From Candidatus Aminicenantes bacterium UBA2199 (GTDB lineage Bacteria > Acidobacteriota > Aminicenantia > UBA2199): 10,331 nucleotides of DNA. A program made the position numbers and the translations under genes. The DNA lies in NCBI GenBank assembly GCA_002327965.1, contig DCVB01000034.1, forward strand, positions 1 to 10,331, read 5' to 3'. The notes below the pieces were generated by a model. That model saw nothing but the letters and a program-made list of their open reading frames with translations. It was not told the origin of the DNA and made no database searches. Of the stretch, positions 1-6,548 are shown one piece after another; positions within the stretch are counted from its first letter, which is position 1, and each line of letters starts with the position of its first letter.

Positions 1-1109
1 TGCTGCATCCCGTAGTGCAGGTGGGGGCCGGTCGACAACCCGGTGCTGCCCACGGTGCCGATCACCTGCCCCTGGTCGACGCGCTGGCCCGTACGCAGGC
101 CGCCGGCAAAGCGCTGCAGGTGGTAGTAGTGGCTGGCATAGCCGTTGGCATGGCGGAGGATGACGTAGTTGCCGCGCCCCGGGTCGCGGCCGCGGCGGGC
201 CACCACCCCGGAAGCGGTGGCGCGCACCGGCGTGCCGTACGGGGCGGCGAAATCGGTGCCGTTGTGCTGCCGCGAGTACCCCAGGATGGGATGGCGGCGC
301 ATGCCGTAGCGCGAGGTGACGCGCACGAAGGGCAGGGGGCAGCGCAGGAACATGCGCCGGGTCGAGCGGCCGTCGGGATGAAAAAAACCGCTGCCGCCGC
401 CGGGAGCCGGGTAGCGCACCACCTGGATGCGCTTGCCCTTGTTGACCATTTCGGCGGCCAGGATGTCGCCGTAGGCGGCCAGCCTGCCGTCGAGGTACTT
501 CTTTTCCAGCAGCGCCGCGACCGTGTCGCCGGGCTGGACGTCGCGGTTGAAATCGACGTCGTACTCGAACATGCGCGACAGGGGCTCGAACAGCTCCATC
601 ATCTCGCCGCTGGCCAGCGTGGCCTCGTACAGGGAATTCTCGATGCGGATGCGCACCGTCTCGCGGCGCACCTCGTAGGGCACGGCGGCGACGCGGCCGC
701 GGAACCTGCCGCCGGCGTCGCGCACGGCCTCCAGGAAATGGTCGCGGTCGATGGGGTAAACCAGGTTGCGCAGCAGGCCGCTCTCGAAGAAGAGGGTCAT
801 GGTCTGGCCGCTGCGGATGCGCGCCAGGTCGTAGGCCGGCCTGACGTCGGCGACCAGGCGCGCCGCTTCGCCCGCCGCCATGCCGCCGCGCTCCAGCACC
901 ACGGCACAGCAGTCGCCGGGAACGATCTGCACCTGCACCTCCTGCGCCTCGGAGAGGGTCAGGTCGCGGAAAGCGGGCGGGACTTTCTCCGCAGCACGGC
1001 GGTCGGGGAAAAATTTCCAGGCCAGCAGAACCACGAGAAAGATCGCGGGAATGAGCAGGAGGAGCCTTCGGCGGTTGCGAAGCTGCCGGGGGCTCGGTCG
1101 CAGGTTCAT
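1..1109 (-). CDS. M23 family murein DD-endopeptidase, MepM-like (3' end cut by window edge)
   Basis: The minus strand encodes 369 residues from ATG at 1109 and runs off the window with no stop. Residues about 13-34 form one N-terminal membrane anchor after an Arg-rich start. Residues about 50-115 look like an OapA/LysM-like segment, and about 130-230 match the Csd3/MepM middle domain, including a pattern like DVDFNRDVQPGDT. The C-terminal part is a LytM/M23 zinc peptidase: H282 and D286 (HNGTD) and H363/H365 (GPHLHY) are the expected ligand and catalytic residues, and all are present. Such enzymes cleave peptide cross-links of peptidoglycan in the periplasm to allow wall growth. The protein is probably nearly complete, because M23 domains end shortly after HLHY. 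There is no Shine-Dalgarno before ATG 1109; a promoter ends 6 nt upstream. The long plus-strand open frame over this region is a G+C shadow. Confidence 0.9.
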   Translation of the reverse strand, partial: MNLRPSPRQLRNRRRLLLLIPAIFLVVLLAWKFFPDRRAAEKVPPAFRDLTLSEAQEVQVQIVPGDCCAVVLERGGMAAGEAARLVADVRPAYDLARIRSGQTMTLFFESGLLRNLVYPIDRDHFLEAVRDAGGRFRGRVAAVPYEVRRETVRIRIENSLYEATLASGEMMELFEPLSRMFEYDVDFNRDVQPGDTVAALLEKKYLDGRLAAYGDILAAEMVNKGKRIQVVRYPAPGGGSGFFHPDGRSTRRMFLRCPLPFVRVTSRYGMRRHPILGYSRQHNGTDFAAPYGTPVRATASGVVARRGRDPGRGNYVILRHANGYASHYYHLQRFAGGLRTGQRVDQGQVIGTVGSTGLSTGPHLHYGMQ

Positions 1110-1115
1110 GGCGGT

Positions 1116-1144
1116 ATTGTACCCTGAAAGGAATCCAATTGCAA
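1116..1144 (-). promoter_or_regulatory. Sigma70-type promoter of the M23 gene, predicted leaderless
   Basis: Read on the minus strand, TTGCAA (1144-1139) and TACAAT (1121-1116) are exactly 17 bp apart. The seventh base after the -10 box is 1109, the A of the ATG, so the transcript should begin at the start codon. The lack of any Shine-Dalgarno in the 6 intervening bases fits this. Confidence 0.6.
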
Positions 1145-1163
1145 ACGAGATGCGCTGCCTGAG

Positions 1164-1191
1164 GTTCGACGTTCGGCGTTCGATGTTCGAC
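1164..1191. repeat. Heptamer tandem array, unit GTTCGAC, 4 copies
   Basis: Four head-to-tail 7-mers (GTTCGAC, GTTCGGC, GTTCGAT, GTTCGAC) are followed by a weaker fifth, GTTCAGG. The array lies in the intergenic space upstream of the 31-residue ORF and about 20 bp outside the M23 promoter. It is one of three unrelated heptamer arrays in the window (see 8671 and 10298). Confidence 0.75.
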
Positions 1192-1215
1192 GTTCAGGAG
1201 AATGCCGGGCTTGGC

Positions 1216-1311
1216 ATGCGGCGGCGTGATCTGGCCGTGTTCCTTGTCCTGGCCGTACTGGTGTTCGCTGGATTCGTCTATATCCTGATAAATTTCAAGA
1301 AACCGGCTTGA
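1216..1311 (+). CDS. Possible 31-residue single-pass membrane peptide
   Basis: ATG at 1216 opens a 31-codon frame: a basic start (MRRRD), about 20 hydrophobic residues (AVFLVLAVLVFAGFVYILI) and a short basic tail (NFKKPA) before TGA. This is the layout of a small inner-membrane protein with N-terminal positive charges. A GGAG lies at 1197-1200, but 15 nt from the ATG, which is long for a ribosome site, and I see no good promoter. The frame is open far upstream, but that part lies antisense to the M23 gene and is not protein-like. No family is recognised. It ends 60 bp before the DUF2892 gene, also a membrane protein. It could be a chance ORF. Confidence 0.4.
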   Translation: MRRRDLAVFLVLAVLVFAGFVYILINFKKPA

Positions 1312-1321
1312 TGCCCGCCGA

Positions 1322-1350
1322 TTGATTTGCGCCGGTACCTGCCCTATAAT
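1322..1350 (+). promoter_or_regulatory. Promoter of the DUF2892 gene
   Basis: TTGATT (1322-1327), a 17 bp spacer, then a perfect TATAAT (1345-1350). Transcription should begin near 1357, giving a leader of about 14 nt that contains the GGAG Shine-Dalgarno at 1361-1364, 6 nt before ATG 1371. Confidence 0.8.
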
Positions 1351-1370
1351 CCACCTGTAAGGAGTCGAAC

Positions 1371-1589
1371 ATGAAAAATAACATGGGGACCTGGGACCGG
1401 GGGCTGCGGACGATCGCGGCGCTGGTGATCGCGGCGCTGGTGGTTACAAAGATGCTGACCGGCACGCTGGCGATCGTTCTGGGAGCGGTCGCGGCCATCT
1501 TCCTGGTCACGTCGGCGATCGGTTTTTGCCCGTTGTACGTCATTTTCAAGTTCTCGACGTGCAGGATTAAAAAAGACACCCCAGCGTAG
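1371..1589 (+). CDS. DUF2892 (YgaP-like transmembrane domain) protein
   Basis: A 72-residue protein with the marks of DUF2892: an N-terminal N-M-G-x-x-D-R motif (residues 4-10), two hydrophobic segments (about 14-26 and 31-51) forming a membrane hairpin, and G-F-C-P-L-Y after the second one (C53), with a further C64 near the basic tail. The length is usual for the stand-alone family. In E. coli YgaP this domain anchors a rhodanese, but stand-alone members have no firm function; a role in sulfur or thiol handling is only suggested by such associations. Strong Shine-Dalgarno and promoter make the start secure. It appears monocistronic: the next gene has its own promoter. A 12 bp palindrome (1594-1605) follows the stop but has no T-run, so I do not call a terminator. 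Confidence 0.85.
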   Translation: MKNNMGTWDRGLRTIAALVIAALVVTKMLTGTLAIVLGAVAAIFLVTSAIGFCPLYVIFKFSTCRIKKDTPA

Positions 1590-1627
1590 GGAGACGGCAT
1601 GCCGTGCCCTGACACCACGAGTGCGTC

Positions 1628-1677
1628 CAGAAGGGCAGGGGTGAGTTCGCGGTTCCCTGCCTCTCTGCCATTTTCAA
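1628..1677. repeat. tRNA-Ser-end palindromic repeat, copy R1 (diverged)
   Basis: The hairpin pairs GGCAGGG (1634-1640) with CCCTGCC (1655-1661) around a loop containing TGAGTTCGCGG. The right arm continues CCTCTCTGCCATTTTCAA, matching the tRNA-Ser 3' end and its flank (tRNA strand) with one change up to CCATTTTCAA. The spacer (1673-1721) ends in CTTGAAAG, complementary to its beginning, so a decayed partner arm probably lay near 1720. The left arm starts CAGAAGGGCAGGG, like R2. Confidence 0.6.
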
Positions 1678-1809
1678 GTAAGAACAGATGCGTTCGTCTG
1701 AGTTCTTCAGGAGGCTTGAAAGGCAGTGTTTTTACAATCAGGATAAGCGATATCTCTCCGTTCAACGCTTCTCGTAATTGGACATTTCACGGAAATGAAA
1801 CCCGCTCAC

Positions 1810-1838
1810 TTGAAAAACCAGCTGCGTTGATTTATATT
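1810..1838 (+). promoter_or_regulatory. Promoter of the lipoprotein gene
   Basis: TTGAAA (1810-1815), 17 bp, TATATT (1833-1838). The predicted start is near 1845, giving a leader of about 11 nt. Upstream, CATTTC/GAAATG (1783-1797) forms a 6 bp dyad with a 3 nt centre, a possible additional binding site. Confidence 0.65.
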
Positions 1839-1851
1839 CTTCGCGAAGAAT
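1836..1851. promoter_or_regulatory. Perfect 16 bp palindrome over -10 and start site (possible operator)
   Basis: ATTCTTCGCGAAGAAT reads the same on both strands. It overlaps the last three bases of the -10 box and the predicted +1, ending 4 bp before the lipoprotein ATG. A repressor bound here would block the promoter; alternatively it includes the purine-rich GAAGAA used for ribosome binding. No matching regulator is encoded nearby. Confidence 0.45.
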
Positions 1852-1855
1852 TGCG

Positions 1856-2365
1856 ATGAAACGAATATTGGTCGTCATCGGAATGTTCGCGTTGTTGTCA
1901 TTGTCCTCCTGCAAGGAAAACGACGACGCCCTCGCCAGGGGCGTTTTCGCCATCACGGGCGGGTGGGCCCAGACCGGCTGGCCGCCGGACGGAACCGCGC
2001 TTTTTCAACTGTATGCCGGCGTCATCAGCAAGAATGAAATCGCCGGCACGATCACCTCGTGGAAGTTCGTATTCGAAGTGGATGGCAGGGAAATCCTGGA
2101 AATCAACGACCGGAATTTCACATCCTACGCCCCCTATATTGTCACCGACGCGGCAGTGGACTCCGGAAACCGGTTCATCATCCCGGCTGGGCAGAAGATC
2201 TCATTCCAGCTGACGCAAAATTCCGGCGACAATCATTTCGTCTGTCCATGGTACATGCTGCCGGAGCGGCCTTTTGATCTGGAGATCGTCCTGGCCATCC
2301 AGGACGAAAATTCCCATGTCAGCATATGTGAATACAAAACCAGAGTGATTTTTTCTTATTTTTAA
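1856..2365 (+). CDS. Putative lipoprotein of unknown function
   Basis: A 169-residue protein. Residues 1-18 form a type II signal peptide (MKRILVVIGMFALLSLSS) ending in the lipobox L-S-S-C with C19 as the lipidated residue; the following KENDD stretch carries acidic residues. The mature part is rich in beta-type alternation and aromatic residues (VFEVDGREILEI, FTSYAPYIV, RFIIPAGQKISFQL), compatible with one immunoglobulin-like or jelly-roll domain of about 145 residues, but I recognise no family. ATG 1856 has only a weak purine stretch (GAAGAA) ahead of it but is placed 11 nt after the predicted transcript start. It is monocistronic, lying outside the proposed island and followed by repeat R2. 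Function unknown; attachment to the inner or outer membrane facing the periplasm is inferred. Confidence 0.75.
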   Translation: MKRILVVIGMFALLSLSSCKENDDALARGVFAITGGWAQTGWPPDGTALFQLYAGVISKNEIAGTITSWKFVFEVDGREILEINDRNFTSYAPYIVTDAAVDSGNRFIIPAGQKISFQLTQNSGDNHFVCPWYMLPERPFDLEIVLAIQDENSHVSICEYKTRVIFSYF

Positions 2366-2412
2366 ACATTTTGTTACGGAACTTCTGCCGACTCATGGCA
2401 ATTAAGGTTTGG

Positions 2413-2469
2413 TACAGAAGGGGCAGGGATGAGTTCCCAAGGGTCGCAGTTCCCACCTCCTCCGCCATT
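2413..2469. repeat. tRNA-Ser-end palindromic repeat, copy R2 (diverged)
   Basis: The left arm contains CAGAAGGGGCAGGGATGAG. The centre contains TTCCCAAGGGTCGCAG, and the right arm is TTCCCACCTCCTCCGCCATT. The right arm mirrors the 3' end of the detached tRNA-Ser half at 2520, from which it is separated by a 48 nt spacer (2470-2517) that begins TGCA and ends TGCA. Pairing within R2 itself is imperfect, so this copy is decayed. Confidence 0.6.
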
Positions 2470-2519
2470 TGCATAGACAGAGGAATTGTTCATGAATATA
2501 GCTAAATGATTATTGCAAA

Positions 2520-2582
2520 TGGCGGAGGAGGTGGGATGCGAACCCTGGATGGGGATCACTCCCCATAACGATTTTCGAGACC
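2520..2582 (-). pseudogene. Detached 3' half of tRNA-Ser (att-like remnant)
   Basis: These 63 bases align without gaps to the 3' part of the intact tRNA-Ser at 8361-8423. They differ at five positions, all in the acceptor/T-arm end, and are identical over 44 consecutive bases (2539-2582) covering the anticodon stem-loop, the long variable arm and the start of the T arm. Similarity stops inside the 5' side of the anticodon stem; there is no D arm or 5' acceptor strand, so no tRNA can be made. A break at the anticodon stem-loop is typical of tyrosine-integrase crossover sites in tRNA genes. Confidence 0.85.
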
Positions 2583-2633
2583 CTGGTTGATTTCATTGAA
2601 ACACCCCAGAACCATCATCAGTAAAGCGTTTCC

Positions 2634-2661
2634 AGGCTTTTTGGGTGAATTGCGAAAGCCT
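2634..2661. other. 7 bp hairpin downstream of the integrase remnant
   Basis: AGGCTTT (2634-2640) pairs with AAAGCCT (2655-2661) around a 14 nt loop, 36 bp past the integrase stop. It lacks a T-run on the minus strand, so a terminator is doubtful. Nothing else is visible between 2583 and 2696. Confidence 0.3.
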
Positions 2662-2696
2662 AATTTCTTGAGATTTTACCCGCACAATCCCCCCCC

Positions 2697-2939
2697 TCAA
2701 TGCGAGTCGATTTTCTCGATCTCAATGGCCTGCCCTGATGTCAGGATCGGCAGGTCGATCCGCTGCACGGCCAGCCGCTTGGCATCGCTCGTCACATGGG
2801 TATAGAGTTCGGTCATCGACAATGAACTGTGGCCGAGGATCTCCTGAACGGTCCGGACATCTGCGCCTATTGCCAGCATCAGCGTTGCCGCCGAGTGTCG
2901 GCAGTCATGAAAGCGGCTATCACTAACCCAGCCGCCCTG
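2697..2939 (-). pseudogene. C-terminal remnant of a tyrosine recombinase (integrase)
   Basis: The minus frame is open for 80 residues from just after an in-frame TAG (2942-2940) to TGA at 2697. It contains the catalytic end of the phage-integrase family: F-H-D-C-R-H-S-A-A-T (box II H-x-x-R), then G-A-D-V-R-T-V-Q-E-I-L-G-H-S-S with the conserved His, then T-E-L-Y-T-H-V with the nucleophilic Tyr, followed by about 30 tail residues. The N-terminal DNA-binding domain and box I Arg are missing, and the sequence upstream (2940-3080) does not continue the protein in any frame I can follow. The ATG at 2879 falls after the H-x-x-R motif and cannot be a real start. It lies 115 bp from the detached tRNA-Ser half, where the integrase of an element inserted in that tRNA would be expected. 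Not functional as it stands. Confidence 0.85.
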
Positions 2940-3065
2940 CTAAGTTGACTGGCGGTCCGCGGGGGCTTGCTCGCCTGCGGCGCCTTCACTTCGTTCAGGA
3001 GTACCAAGCTCTCTTTTCCACTGATAAAATCAAGCGTTCGCCAGAAGATATGCAGGAGGAAATTG

Positions 3066-3074
3066 TGATATGAT
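3066..3074 (+). promoter_or_regulatory. Possible extended -10 promoter of the dipeptidyl peptidase gene
   Basis: TGATATGAT (TG, one base, TATGAT) resembles an extended -10 element without a clear -35. The start would be near 3081, with a leader of about 50 nt. TGATCGGATCA (3071-3081), a dyad of 5 bp arms, overlaps it. No better promoter is visible between 2940 and 3118. Confidence 0.35.
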
Positions 3075-3130
3075 CGGATCATGAGAAATCTCAGTTGCGC
3101 CTTTCCTGGTCCATTTCAAGGAGACAAGCT

Positions 3131-5407
3131 ATGAAAACAAGGTTCAAGGTGCTCATAATGGCTCTGGCGGCCGTTTCCTGTTTTGCCAATGCCTCCATAC
3201 CGACCCAAAAGAAAGCTCTAGACCCGCATTTGAGCCTGGAAAGGATTTTCGAAAGTCAGGAATTCACTCCGGAACATTTCGGTCCTGCCCGCTGGATGAA
3301 GGACGGTGTGTCCTACACGACATTAGAAAGTTCAGGGAGCGTCAAGGGGGCGAAAGACATCGTCCTTTATCGCGCGGCCTCAGGCAAAAGAAAAATTCTT
3401 GTTCCCGCTCAAAAGCTAATACCCAAGGGCGTCGCCCCCCCCCTGACCATCGAGGACTATGATTGGTCGGCGGATGGTAAGCTTCTGGTTGTCTTCACGA
3501 ACAGTCAGCGAGTGTGGAGGCGGAATACCAAGGGTGATTTCTGGATCCTGAATCTGGCCACTGGCAAGCTCACCCAGCTCGGGGCAGGATTTGCAGCCTC
3601 GAGCCTGCAGTTCGCCAAAATATCCCCTTCGGGACAGCAAGCGGCTTATGTCCAAGAAAATGACCTCTATAGCGAAGACATCGCCAGCGGAAAAATCGTG
3701 CGCCTGACCTTTGACGGCTGCGAGACCATGATCAACGGCACCGGCGATTGGGTCTATGGAGAGGAACTGGACATTCGCGACGGTTTCCGCTGGAGTCCTG
3801 ACGGCAGGTTCATCTCCTTCTGGCAATTTGACGTTTCGGGGATCAGGGACTACTTCCTGATCAACAACACGGGCTCTCTCTATCCCCAGGTGATTCCCAT
3901 CAAATACCCCAAGGTCGGCGAGATGAATTCTGCCTGCCGGGTCGGCATCGTCAGCGCCTTGGGCGGCCCCGTGGCCTGGCTTAAGGTCGCGGGCGATCCG
4001 CGCGACAACTACATAGCCCGCATGTTCTGGACCGCCGACTCCAAGGAGGTCGTCCTCGAACGCCTCAACCGTCTGCAGAACAACAACCAAGTCCTGTTCG
4101 GCAACGCGTTGACGGGAAATGTCCGGTCGGCATATGTCGACCGTGATGATGCCTGGGTCGAGGTCGTGGACGACTTCCGCTGGCTGGAAAACGGGGCTGC
4201 TTTCACCTGGCTGAGCGAGCGTGACGGCTGGCGGCATGTCTACATTGTTTCCCGGGCCGATGGCCGCGCCCGGCTCGTGACGCCCGGCGCTTTCGACGTA
4301 ATCAGCGTGAAAATGATCGATGCCCAAGGCGGCTGGTTGTATTACATGGCTTCTCCCGACAACCCCACCCAGCGCTATCTTTTTCGGACCCGGCTGGACG
4401 GCCAAGGAAAAGCCGAAAGACTCACACCGTTGAACCAGCCCGGTAGCCACTCGTACCAGGTATCTCCCAACGGTGCATGGGCGATTCATGTTTATTCGAC
4501 CTTCGATTCGCCTGAGGTTACCGATCTGGTGCTGCTCCCGCAGCATACTTCCGCCAGGGTGCTTGCGCCCAACCAAGTGCTCAGGGAGAGGATCCGCGCC
4601 CTCGAACGCAAGCCAACGGAATTTTTCCAGGTGGACATCGGCAACGGCATCCTTCTCGACGGCTGGAGCATCAAGCCCCCCGATTTCGATCCCACAAAGG
4701 CCTATCCTCTTTTTATCTATATATACGGCGAACCGGCCGGCCAGACCGTCCTCGACCGCTGGGGAGGAAAGACCTATCTCTGGCATCTCATGCTGGCCCA
4801 GCAGGGTTACATCGTCATGAGCATCGACCCGCGCGGCACGCCGGCTCCGCGCGGCCGCGAATGGCGCAAGTGCATCTACCGCAAAGTGGGCATCATGGCC
4901 CCGGCCGACCATGCTGCGGCGGTCAAGGCCCTCATGGCTCAAAAACCCTATCTGGATGCCTCGCGCGTCGGAATCTGGGGCTGGAGCGGCGGCGGCCAGA
5001 TGACCCTCAACGCCATGTTCAAGTATCCCGATCTCTATAAAACCGGCATGGCCGTGGCCTTTGTCAGCGATCAGCGTCTCTATGACACGATCTACCAGGA
5101 ACGATTCATGGGGCTACCCAAGGACAACGAGGAAGGCTACAGGGACGGTTCACCCGTCAACTTCGCCAAGGACCTCAAGGGGAACCTGCTCATCGTCCAC
5201 GGCACCGGCGATGACAACGTTCACTACCAGAACTTCGAACGGCTGGTCAACGAGCTCATTGCCAACAACAAACCGTTCACCATGATGGCCTACCCCAACC
5301 GTTCACACGGCATCTATGAAGGAAAGGGAACAACGCTCCACCTCTACAAAACACTCACCAATTTTTTAAACCGGGATATGCCTCCGGGACCCAGAGCAGC
5401 GAAGTGA
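3131..5407 (+). CDS. Dipeptidyl peptidase IV (family S9B), secreted
   Basis: A 758-residue serine exopeptidase that removes Xaa-Pro or Xaa-Ala dipeptides from peptide N-termini, probably in the periplasm or outside. Residues 1-21 are a signal peptide ending F-A-N-A. Residues about 55-500 form the beta-propeller and include D-W-V-Y-G-E-E-L, whose E211/E212 correspond to the Glu pair that holds the substrate amino terminus in DPP IV. The alpha/beta-hydrolase domain follows: Y532 in Y-G-E-P (oxyanion Tyr), S619 in G-W-S-G-G-G, D694 with N696 in G-T-G-D-D-N-V-H, and H726 in S-H-G. All expected residues are present, so it should be active. Start: ATG 3131 has AAGGAG 7 nt upstream and begins the signal peptide; an in-frame TTG at 3095 has neither. 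It is the first of three co-directional genes, followed by 106 bp to the next. Confidence 0.95.
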   Translation: MKTRFKVLIMALAAVSCFANASIPTQKKALDPHLSLERIFESQEFTPEHFGPARWMKDGVSYTTLESSGSVKGAKDIVLYRAASGKRKILVPAQKLIPKGVAPPLTIEDYDWSADGKLLVVFTNSQRVWRRNTKGDFWILNLATGKLTQLGAGFAASSLQFAKISPSGQQAAYVQENDLYSEDIASGKIVRLTFDGCETMINGTGDWVYGEELDIRDGFRWSPDGRFISFWQFDVSGIRDYFLINNTGSLYPQVIPIKYPKVGEMNSACRVGIVSALGGPVAWLKVAGDPRDNYIARMFWTADSKEVVLERLNRLQNNNQVLFGNALTGNVRSAYVDRDDAWVEVVDDFRWLENGAAFTWLSERDGWRHVYIVSRADGRARLVTPGAFDVISVKMIDAQGGWLYYMASPDNPTQRYLFRTRLDGQGKAERLTPLNQPGSHSYQVSPNGAWAIHVYSTFDSPEVTDLVLLPQHTSARVLAPNQVLRERIRALERKPTEFFQVDIGNGILLDGWSIKPPDFDPTKAYPLFIYIYGEPAGQTVLDRWGGKTYLWHLMLAQQGYIVMSIDPRGTPAPRGREWRKCIYRKVGIMAPADHAAAVKALMAQKPYLDASRVGIWGWSGGGQMTLNAMFKYPDLYKTGMAVAFVSDQRLYDTIYQERFMGLPKDNEEGYRDGSPVNFAKDLKGNLLIVHGTGDDNVHYQNFERLVNELIANNKPFTMMAYPNRSHGIYEGKGTTLHLYKTLTNFLNRDMPPGPRAAK

Positions 5408-5513
5408 TCTCCCCCGCGAATCCGCCTTTTTTGTTTGATGCACGCCTTGAATTTCCACTAAAAAACCTTCATGGCCAGCTTGATTTTTCCACCGGTTCGC
5501 CAGCAGGCAGAGC

Positions 5514-6482
5514 ATGCTGTTTTTAAACAGCGAAGAAATCGCCCGGCTTGCCGACCGCCGTGAATTGATCGCCGCGGCGGAGGCGGCATTTCGCATCCAA
5601 GCTTCCGGTGATTTTCAGATGCCGGTTCGAACCCAGGCAGAATGCAAAGGCAAAACGCTGCTCGCCATGCCCTGCTTTACCGACTCTTGCTTCGGCACCA
5701 AACTGGTTTCCATTGTCCCTGAAAATCTGCAAAAGGAACTGCCGCCTTTATTTGGCATCGTCGTTTTAAACGATGGCGGCACGGGAGAGCCCCTGGCCAT
5801 GCTGAACGGGGCAAAGATCACCGCCTTGCGCACGGCGGCCGCCGGCGCCCTGAGCATCCGCTATTTGGCCGCGACTGCCGCCTCCAACCTCGGCGTCGTC
5901 GGAGCCGGCGTGCAGGGTTACAACCAAATCCTGTTCGCCTGCAGCGTGCGCCCATTCACCGATGTCCATCTATACGATCACAATGAGAAAGCGCTCCATG
6001 CGCATGGCGAAAAATTAGCCGCCGAACTGCCCGGCGTCGCAATCACATGCGGAGAATCGGCACGGGCTGTCCTGCGGCAATCCGAAGTGGTCATTACCGC
6101 AACCAATAGCGAAAGGCCCCTTTTCCCGAACGACCGCACCCTGTTCCAAAACAGGCATTTCGTTGGAATCGGTTCCTACAAGCCGGAGATGCGAGAATAT
6201 CCGGAAGCCCTGTTTCGAAACCTCAAATATCTATTCCTCGACACAGAACATGCGCTGCAGGAAACGGGTGACGTCATCACGCCTCTAGCAAGGGGCTGGA
6301 TTGCGGAAAAGCAGATTATGCCATTCAACCGAGTCATTAGCGGAGGGATCGTTGCTGTGGCCAATGAACACAACGTGACTTTTTTCAAGTCGGTGGGCAT
6401 GGCCCTCCTTGACGTCGTGGTGGCTGATTTTATCTACAACAAAGCCAGGGAAAAAGGCTGCGGCCTTGAGATCAATCTGTAA
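5514..6482 (+). CDS. Ornithine cyclodeaminase / mu-crystallin family protein
   Basis: A 322-residue cytosolic NAD(P)-dependent enzyme of normal family length. R40 and K63 (G-T-K-L-V) lie in the substrate-binding half. N-G-A-K-I-T-A-L-R-T-A-A-A (98-110) carries the signature Arg (R106). G-V-V-G-A-G-V-Q-G (127-135) is the dinucleotide-binding loop of the Rossmann domain. D243 in F-L-D-T is at the place of the catalytic Asp of ornithine cyclodeaminase, and F-K-S-V-G-M-A-L-L-D (291-300) is the family's C-terminal motif. Members act as ornithine cyclodeaminase, alanine dehydrogenase, or ketimine/pyrroline reductases, and sequence alone cannot choose. Next to a peptidase and a serine dehydratase, an amino-acid deaminating or dehydrogenating role is plausible. 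The ribosome site is weak (GGCAGAGC). An inverted repeat (GCTGTTT/AAACAGC, 5516-5531) covers codons 1-6 and could hinder initiation. Confidence 0.88.
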   Translation: MLFLNSEEIARLADRRELIAAAEAAFRIQASGDFQMPVRTQAECKGKTLLAMPCFTDSCFGTKLVSIVPENLQKELPPLFGIVVLNDGGTGEPLAMLNGAKITALRTAAAGALSIRYLAATAASNLGVVGAGVQGYNQILFACSVRPFTDVHLYDHNEKALHAHGEKLAAELPGVAITCGESARAVLRQSEVVITATNSERPLFPNDRTLFQNRHFVGIGSYKPEMREYPEALFRNLKYLFLDTEHALQETGDVITPLARGWIAEKQIMPFNRVISGGIVAVANEHNVTFFKSVGMALLDVVVADFIYNKAREKGCGLEINL

Positions 6483-6513
6483 TTCCTGTGCGTTACACAA
6501 ATCGTGTCGCCAG

Positions 6514-6542
6514 TTGGTTACGGCTTGGTGGTATGGCATACT
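6514..6542 (+). promoter_or_regulatory. Possible promoter of the serine dehydratase gene, leaderless
   Basis: TTGGTT (6514-6519), 17 bp, CATACT (6537-6542). Both boxes are weak, but the predicted +1 falls on 6549, the A of the chosen ATG, which also lacks a Shine-Dalgarno. The gene could instead be co-transcribed from upstream. Confidence 0.35.
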
Positions 6543-6548
6543 GCAAGC

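Noticed and set aside
15..1127. 370-codon plus-strand open frame
   Set aside because: It lies antisense to the M23 gene, which carries complete HxxxD and HLH motifs; the plus frame is Ala/Gly/His-rich with no domain, a G+C shadow.
2413..2582. Integron attC sites
   Set aside because: I saw no convincing paired GTTRRRY/RYYYAAC core sites, and the recombinase remnant shows no feature marking it as an integron integrase.
2879..3082. 67-codon minus-strand ORF upstream of the integrase remnant
   Set aside because: Its end is another frame of the integrase sequence and the remainder matches nothing; it is probably debris.
3095..3130. TTG start adding 12 residues to dipeptidyl peptidase IV
   Set aside because: ATG 3131 has AAGGAG at ideal spacing and begins a normal signal peptide; the TTG would bury that signal.
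3416..4942. 508-codon minus-strand open frame
   Set aside because: It lies antisense to dipeptidyl peptidase IV, whose motifs are intact; it has no signal, motif or ribosome site of its own.
6504..6548. GTG start adding 15 residues to the serine dehydratase
   Set aside because: The family motif GPSSSH sits about 20 residues from the start when ATG 6549 is used; the extra residues are not family-like and overlap the predicted promoter.
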